From positions 620,001 to 684,000 of the forward strand of contig NW_023501040.1 of assembly GCF_014066305.1 (NCBI RefSeq): a stretch of 64,000 nt of DNA, read 5' to 3'. Under the pieces are notes generated by a model. That model searched no databases. It saw only the letters and a list, made by a program, of their open reading frames with translations, and was not told the DNA's origin. The translations under genes and the position numbers were made by a program. Source of the DNA: Letharia columbiana. Taxonomy: Eukaryota > Ascomycota > Lecanoromycetes > Lecanorales > Parmeliaceae. Below, piece after piece: positions 59,601 through 64,000 of this stretch; within the stretch, counting starts at the first letter, position 1, and every line of letters begins with the position of its first letter.

Positions 59601-59814
59601 ACTAAGGTGGGTAGTAAGGAATAGAGACTTCCGGGTATAGCCGCAAAAGACCACTTCCCCGCAAAGAATGCCTCGGTACTCTACCGGACTGGCTCCTTTA
59701 GGAGTGCTGACGCCTTTTTTTGCTTCTTTCCCTGTCATCTTCTCTTTCTCCTTCGTCAATCAGATCTCATGATTACATTGGTATCTTTCTTGCGGAACCT
59801 GTAACATCATCACG
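56694..59814. other. 3.1 kb gene-poor stretch
   Basis: No recognised gene on either strand. A diverged duplication is visible: about 56966-57060 and 57128-57235 share ggagatgtaatggaga, a gaagagaaa-type segment and a cggcttt-type segment ending in atggcag. Frames of 60-140 codons (57285-57668 plus, 58073-58498 minus, 58693-59118 minus) have no family resemblance. A decayed gene is possible. Confidence 0.45.
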
Positions 59815-62002
59815 ATGGTTTTTCTCCCTCCTCAATGGGTTCCGGAGCTGCCTTTCGATCCACCAGATTCCATACCCATCAGTGAGTTCATGCTGAATGA
59901 GCAGTATGGTCGCTATCCTCTCCACCATGCAAGGCAACCCTTCACGTGTGGGCTGACTGGATTCGGGTACTCGGCTCTGGAGGTACGGGACCGTGTTGAT
60001 CAACTAGCAAGGGCACTGTCAAAAGAGCTTGGCTGGAGGCCGAATGGAGGAACCGAGTGGGACAAAGTGATTGGAATATTTAGTGTCAACACCGTAGGGA
60101 CAATCCATTTATACAAAGCGATAGTGTGGGGCAGTGGCTAATGCGCAAACGAACATAGATTGACACTCTAACGTTGTCGTGGGCTGTTCATAGCTTGTCT
60201 GGAATCGTGTCGCCAGCAAACGCAGCTTACTCGCGGGCCGAATTGGAGCATCAGCTGAAGTCGTCCGGCTCCAAAGCTTTGTTTACGTGTCTACCTCTTC
60301 TACCCCTAGCGGTTGAAGCTGCTGCAAACTCTGGAATTCCAAAGAACCGTATCTACCTGCTTGCTCTACCTAAAGAAGCTACCGGTGGTCAATCGTCCCC
60401 ACCAGAGTTCAAGACTGTGGATCAGCTCATTCAAGATGGAAGAAAGCTCCCCCTATTGGAGAAGTTCCAATGGCAGAAAGGCGATGGTGCAAGGAAAACT
60501 GCTTTTCTTTGCTATTCAAGTGGTACCTCTGGTTTGCCTGTATGCATCTCTCCATGCAATAACGCAACACCTGCTGATGCTACGTAAACAGAAGGGCGTC
60601 ATGATCTCCCACAGAAATGTTATATCCAACGTCCTGCAAATAGCGACGTCCGAGAAGCCCTATAGAGATTCCGTACAAGAGCCGGGCAGCAAGTATGGTA
60701 TGACAGAAGTTGCGCTGGGTCTATTACCACAAAGCCATATCTACTCTTTGGTTGTTATCTGTCATGCAACCACCTATAGAGGCGATCAAGTGATCAATCT
60801 CCCGAAATTTGAGTTTAATCAGTTCCTCCATTCCATTCAAAGGTTTAAGATCAATTCACTTCCCTTGGTGAGCCAGGCTCCCTTCCACCCCACATCTCCT
60901 CTGCTTCCCGATCTACGATTGTACAGATTATCTCCATAGTTGAGGAAGCCGGATCAAGCTTGGCTGATACATGCATTCTTCATAGGTACCGCCAATCGTT
61001 ATTCTTATGGCGAAGAACAAAGCGGCTTTAGATAAGTTCGACCTCAGTTCGGTCCGATCAATATTTACTGGCGCAGCACCTCTGGGTGCAGAGACGGCGG
61101 AGGAGCTGCAAACGCAGCATCCTTCTTGGAAAATCAGGCAAGGTTATGGTAGGATTTCCCCAACGGCCCTCGCCGTTCTGGGCTTATGTTTGCTTACTCT
61201 GCTTGTAGGTCTTACCGAGACAAGCACCGTAATATGCTCCACCGCAGTTCACGATATATTCCTTGGATCGTGTGGCTCGCTCATACCGTCAGTTCAAGCA
61301 AAGATTGTTTCGATCGAAGGCACGGAGATAACGGAATACGACCAGCCTGGCGAGCTTGTGGTCAAATCACCCAGCGTTGTGCTAGGATACCTCAATAATC
61401 CTCAAGCAAATAAAGAGACATTTCAAGATGGGTGGATGAGAACCGGAGACGAAGCCGTGGTGAGAAAGAGTCCCCAGGGAAACGAGCATATCTTCATCGT
61501 GGATCGAATCAAGGAGTTGATCAAAGTCAAAGTATGAGGCCTGCGAGATGATGTGGTTGAAGAACTGGCTAACACCGTCTTTAAGGGCTTACAAGTTGCG
61601 CCTGCTGAGCTCGAAGCTCATCTTCTGACGCACCCTGCTGTTAGCGACGCAGCCGTCATTCCCGTCCCTGACGAGGCCGCCGGTGAAATCCCAAAAGCCT
61701 TTATCGTCAAATCGTCATCTGTGGGTCTGGAAGACAGTGATCGCATGCTCATGAGAGAAATCCAAAAACACGTCGAGGAGCACAAAGCCCGGCATAAATG
61801 GTTGAAAGGAGGTAAGCTTCGACTTTTCTCGGACTTGTATTCGTCCAACTGGGTCTCCATGGAGGGTAAGTGATTGGACTAATTCATACTAGGCGTCCAA
61901 TTCGTTGATGTCGTTCCTAAGAGTCCCAGCGGCAAGATCTTGAGGCGCTTGCTGAGGGATCAGGATAGGGAAGCCAGAAGACAGAAGGGGCCCAAGCTGT
62001 AA
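59815..62002 (+). CDS. 4-coumarate-CoA-ligase-like acyl-CoA synthetase, probably peroxisomal
   Basis: Seven exons (59815-60093, 60159-60539, 60592-60867, 60986-61148, 61209-61531, 61586-61811, 61893-62002) encode 585 aa. It belongs to the adenylate-forming ANL superfamily: it activates a carboxylic acid with ATP and loads it on CoA. The P-loop-like motif CYSSGTSGLPKGV (about 212-224) is formed across the second splice, GYGLTE across the fourth. The hinge region GDEAVVRKSPQGNEHIFIVDRIKELIK and the C-terminal lysine in SPSGKILRR are present. The protein ends in PKL, an acceptable PTS1 variant, as in many fungal 4CL-like ligases. Aromatic or medium-chain acids are likely substrates by family; the exact one cannot be told. 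The third intron is 118 nt. Confidence 0.92.
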
Positions 62003-62418
62003 ATGACGCATTGATGCACAACTTTTTGGGCATTGTAGTACGAATAACGAGGAAGGGTTCTGCCTGCGAGATTTCACATAGACCTGTATATTAGCAGACC
62101 AAGGTGATCAAGGCTTCGCGCTTAAAGTCTAGCTGTTCTCCCTCTCAGTTCACACTAACAAGCAGACTATCAGTATCCATGTCGCTCTTCGAGGTCAACA
62201 GAAATATCCGCGAATAACCGCATCCAAAGCAGTAAAGGATTCTACGGGCTGCGTCCCTCGGTTTGAAATGATAGAGAAAGCAGATGAACGCTGACGACTT
62301 AGTGCACTTACACCATCTCGTGCATCCATGAGTCAATTGGTCTTCTACAGACCGCCATTCTTCTCATCCCCAAGCTCTCAACCCCACAAACGACGCCCAA
62401 CCGGTCTTTTGAACAAAC
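62003..62418. other. intergenic between ligase and NTF2-fold gene
   Basis: 416 nt between two genes on the same strand; no further feature seen. Confidence 0.5.
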
Positions 62419-63098
62419 ATGTCGCACCCGCCCCCCTCCGCCGAAGCTCTGACCGGCTCCGAAGGCACCGCTAAGGGATCCGGACCTATCAATATACCAG
62501 AAGAAGTCGCCATTCTCGAAGTCGTCAACAAATTCCTCTCGTGTATCAAGAACAAAGATCGCGCGCTGATGCATTCGTTGGTACTACCGAAGGGGGCAAC
62601 GACACTGATCCGTCGAGGCAAGGCGGTCCATTTGAGTCTCGATGAAGTGGTGGAGCGGATCCCTGTGGAGTCGAAGATGGAAATGGATGAGCAGATCTAC
62701 AATTGTAGGGTGCATGTTGATGGAGATTTGGGCGTTGCGTAAGTGCAGTTCTTCAATTCTTTTCTTCCCAATCGGAATTGCATTTTGAGGGAAGACATGC
62801 TGGGGAAGTAAAGCTCTGGTGGCTCTACCTTCTGTCCTAATTGGATCCTCGAACTTTGTCTCACAAATTCCTTTACCAAAAACGCAACGCTGATCTCTAG
62901 ATGTGCAGGTGGACGCCGTACCTCTTCCTAGAAGATGGCAGGCTGAACCATACGGGAACTAATATCTTCAACATGTGGAAAACGGAGAGCAAGGGGTGGA
63001 TCATCACTGGCGTTGCTGACATCGCTAGGGAGGTTAATGAGAAAGCTTTTGATGCTTTTGGAGAAGCAGAGGAGTGGAAGAAGTCACAGAGCTCATGA
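62419..63098 (+). CDS. NTF2/SnoaL-like fold protein
   Basis: Two exons (62419-62738 and 62909-63098) give 169 aa. The pattern is that of the SnoaL/DUF4440-type cone fold: helix EEVAILEVVNKFLSCIKNKDRALMHSLVLP, then strands including VHVDGDLGVAWTPYLFLEDGRLNHTGTNIFNMWKT and a final WIITGVADIAR. Such proteins bind small ligands or act as isomerases or hydratases. In fungi similar unnamed proteins are common, and I cannot assign a reaction. The 170-nt intron is long; splicing at GC/G TGG restores the strand VAWTPYLFL. Confidence 0.8.
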
Positions 63099-63387
63099 TA
63101 AAGATCGAAGCGCTGTTGTGCAATGTTATGGGAGAGAACATTTTTCAAGGAATGGAGATCGAGGGGATCCTCGGACGTTTCGACCTCGTCGAGTGCTTCC
63201 GTACTGGGACTAGCCTTAGGGCTTGATAGAAATGACGATTTTTCTACACAAACTTTGATGCCGAGTGCATTTCTAAGCAATCGATGAGAAACCCATCGTT
63301 TCCCCGTTCCTTCACTCCCAATACTCTCTACCTCCTTGAATTTTTTATCGCCGTAGAAAATCACATAAAAGAACGTCTACGGATACC

Positions 63388-64000
63388 ATGGCTTCCTCAC
63401 ATCCCCCAAACGGAGAAGACGAATCTTTAGAAGATGAGCCCGCTCTCCTAGACGCCGCAGAAGCGGCAGAAGAGATACCCTCGGACCTCGACGAACACAT
63501 GGATTCCGACCCCGACGATGACCCCCAAGAAGCCGAAATCCAGCTCCAAAACGACTCAAAAGCCCACTTCGACTTGCATACCGATTCCATCTTCACGATA
63601 GCCCAACATCCTCTTGATCCCTCTATAATAGCCACTGGCGGAGGCGATGACACTACTTACGTCTTCTCCGCCGAACTCCCCTCTCCTGTCCTCCCTACAT
63701 CCTACGAATCCAATCCTTCGGCTGGCCGTCCCTCCTTGCAGCCCATCGCCAAACTTACAGGCCATACGGACAGCATCAATGCGCTAGTATTCACGTTACC
63801 AAATGGCGACTATCTCCTCAGTGGGGGCCTCGACGGCCGTCTGCGCGCCCATAGCACGAAAACCCAGTCGTACCCTCTAGTCGCAGAAGCGCAAGAAGTG
63901 CCCGAGATCAACTTTCTCGTACCTTGTCCAAACCCTTCATATCCAAATACTATTGCTCTAGGCGCTTCAGATGGCAGTGTCTGGGTCTACACGATCGATG
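63388..64000 (+). CDS. sqt1: Sqt1-type WD40 ribosome assembly protein, 5' part
   Basis: The frame is open from the ATG at 63388 to the window end (204 codons). An acidic N-terminus of about 55 residues is followed by WD40 repeats: FDLHTDSIFTIAQHP, TGGGDDTTYVF, LTGHTDSINALVF, SGGLDGRLRAHS and LGASDGSVWVYTID. The acidic leader and the first blade match Sqt1/AAMP, the chaperone that carries ribosomal protein uL16 (Rpl10) to the 60S subunit. Other WD40 proteins are possible, since only about half of the propeller is visible. No intron is apparent so far. Confidence 0.8.
   Translation, partial: MASSHPPNGEDESLEDEPALLDAAEAAEEIPSDLDEHMDSDPDDDPQEAEIQLQNDSKAHFDLHTDSIFTIAQHPLDPSIIATGGGDDTTYVFSAELPSPVLPTSYESNPSAGRPSLQPIAKLTGHTDSINALVFTLPNGDYLLSGGLDGRLRAHSTKTQSYPLVAEAQEVPEINFLVPCPNPSYPNTIALGASDGSVWVYTID

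Overview
This is nuclear DNA of a filamentous ascomycete (Pezizomycotina); I cannot narrow the class. The evidence is intron-rich genes whose introns are mostly 46-65 nt with GT...CTRAC...AG signals, a gene set typical of these fungi (a DUF1765 protein, a Sch9-type kinase with C2 domain, an Rsc7/Npl6 chromatin subunit, an AlkB-like oxygenase with Cys-rich modules), and an AT-rich island that has lost CpA/TpG but kept CpG, the footprint of repeat-induced point mutation (RIP). I rebuilt 25 protein genes by joining exons so that the reading phase and family conservation agree. Two are cut by the window edges.

Left part (1-10.7 kb): the 5' end of a Per1/PGAP3-like gene, a 2 kb RIP island bounded by 28-bp direct repeats, a degenerate tRNA-Ala-like sequence, the arginine methyltransferase Hmt1/PRMT1, a NADAR protein, a peroxisomal MaoC-type hydratase, a tRNA-Arg(CCG) gene interrupted in its D loop, and proteasome ATPase Rpt5.

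Middle (11.9-46.6 kb): a Clg1/Pho80-type cyclin, an orphan one-TM protein with two near-identical introns, Rsc7, the kinase Sch9, an F-box protein, a cyclin T/Pch1-type cyclin, TFIIB (Sua7) divergent from ATP synthase subunit h (Atp14), an aquaglyceroporin with a 5-nt exon, a DUF1765 protein with a C-terminal frameshift, a Gln/Ser/Pro-rich protein, Sod1 and Tudor-SN/Snd1.

Right part (47.5-64 kb): an isochorismatase-fold hydrolase, transaldolase, a short-chain dehydrogenase with a coding microsatellite, a ten-exon AlkB-like dioxygenase, a gene-poor 3.1 kb stretch, a 4CL-like acyl-CoA ligase, an NTF2-fold protein and the 5' part of Sqt1.

There is no operon or obvious gene cluster; most genes are housekeeping. 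Several pairs are divergent over short shared promoters (NADAR/MaoC, Sua7/Atp14). Two proteins end in peroxisomal targeting tripeptides. The points that deserve a second look are the two tRNA-like genes with insertions away from the canonical intron site, the twin introns, the microexon, the frameshift, and a 28-bp perfect palindrome upstream of snd1.
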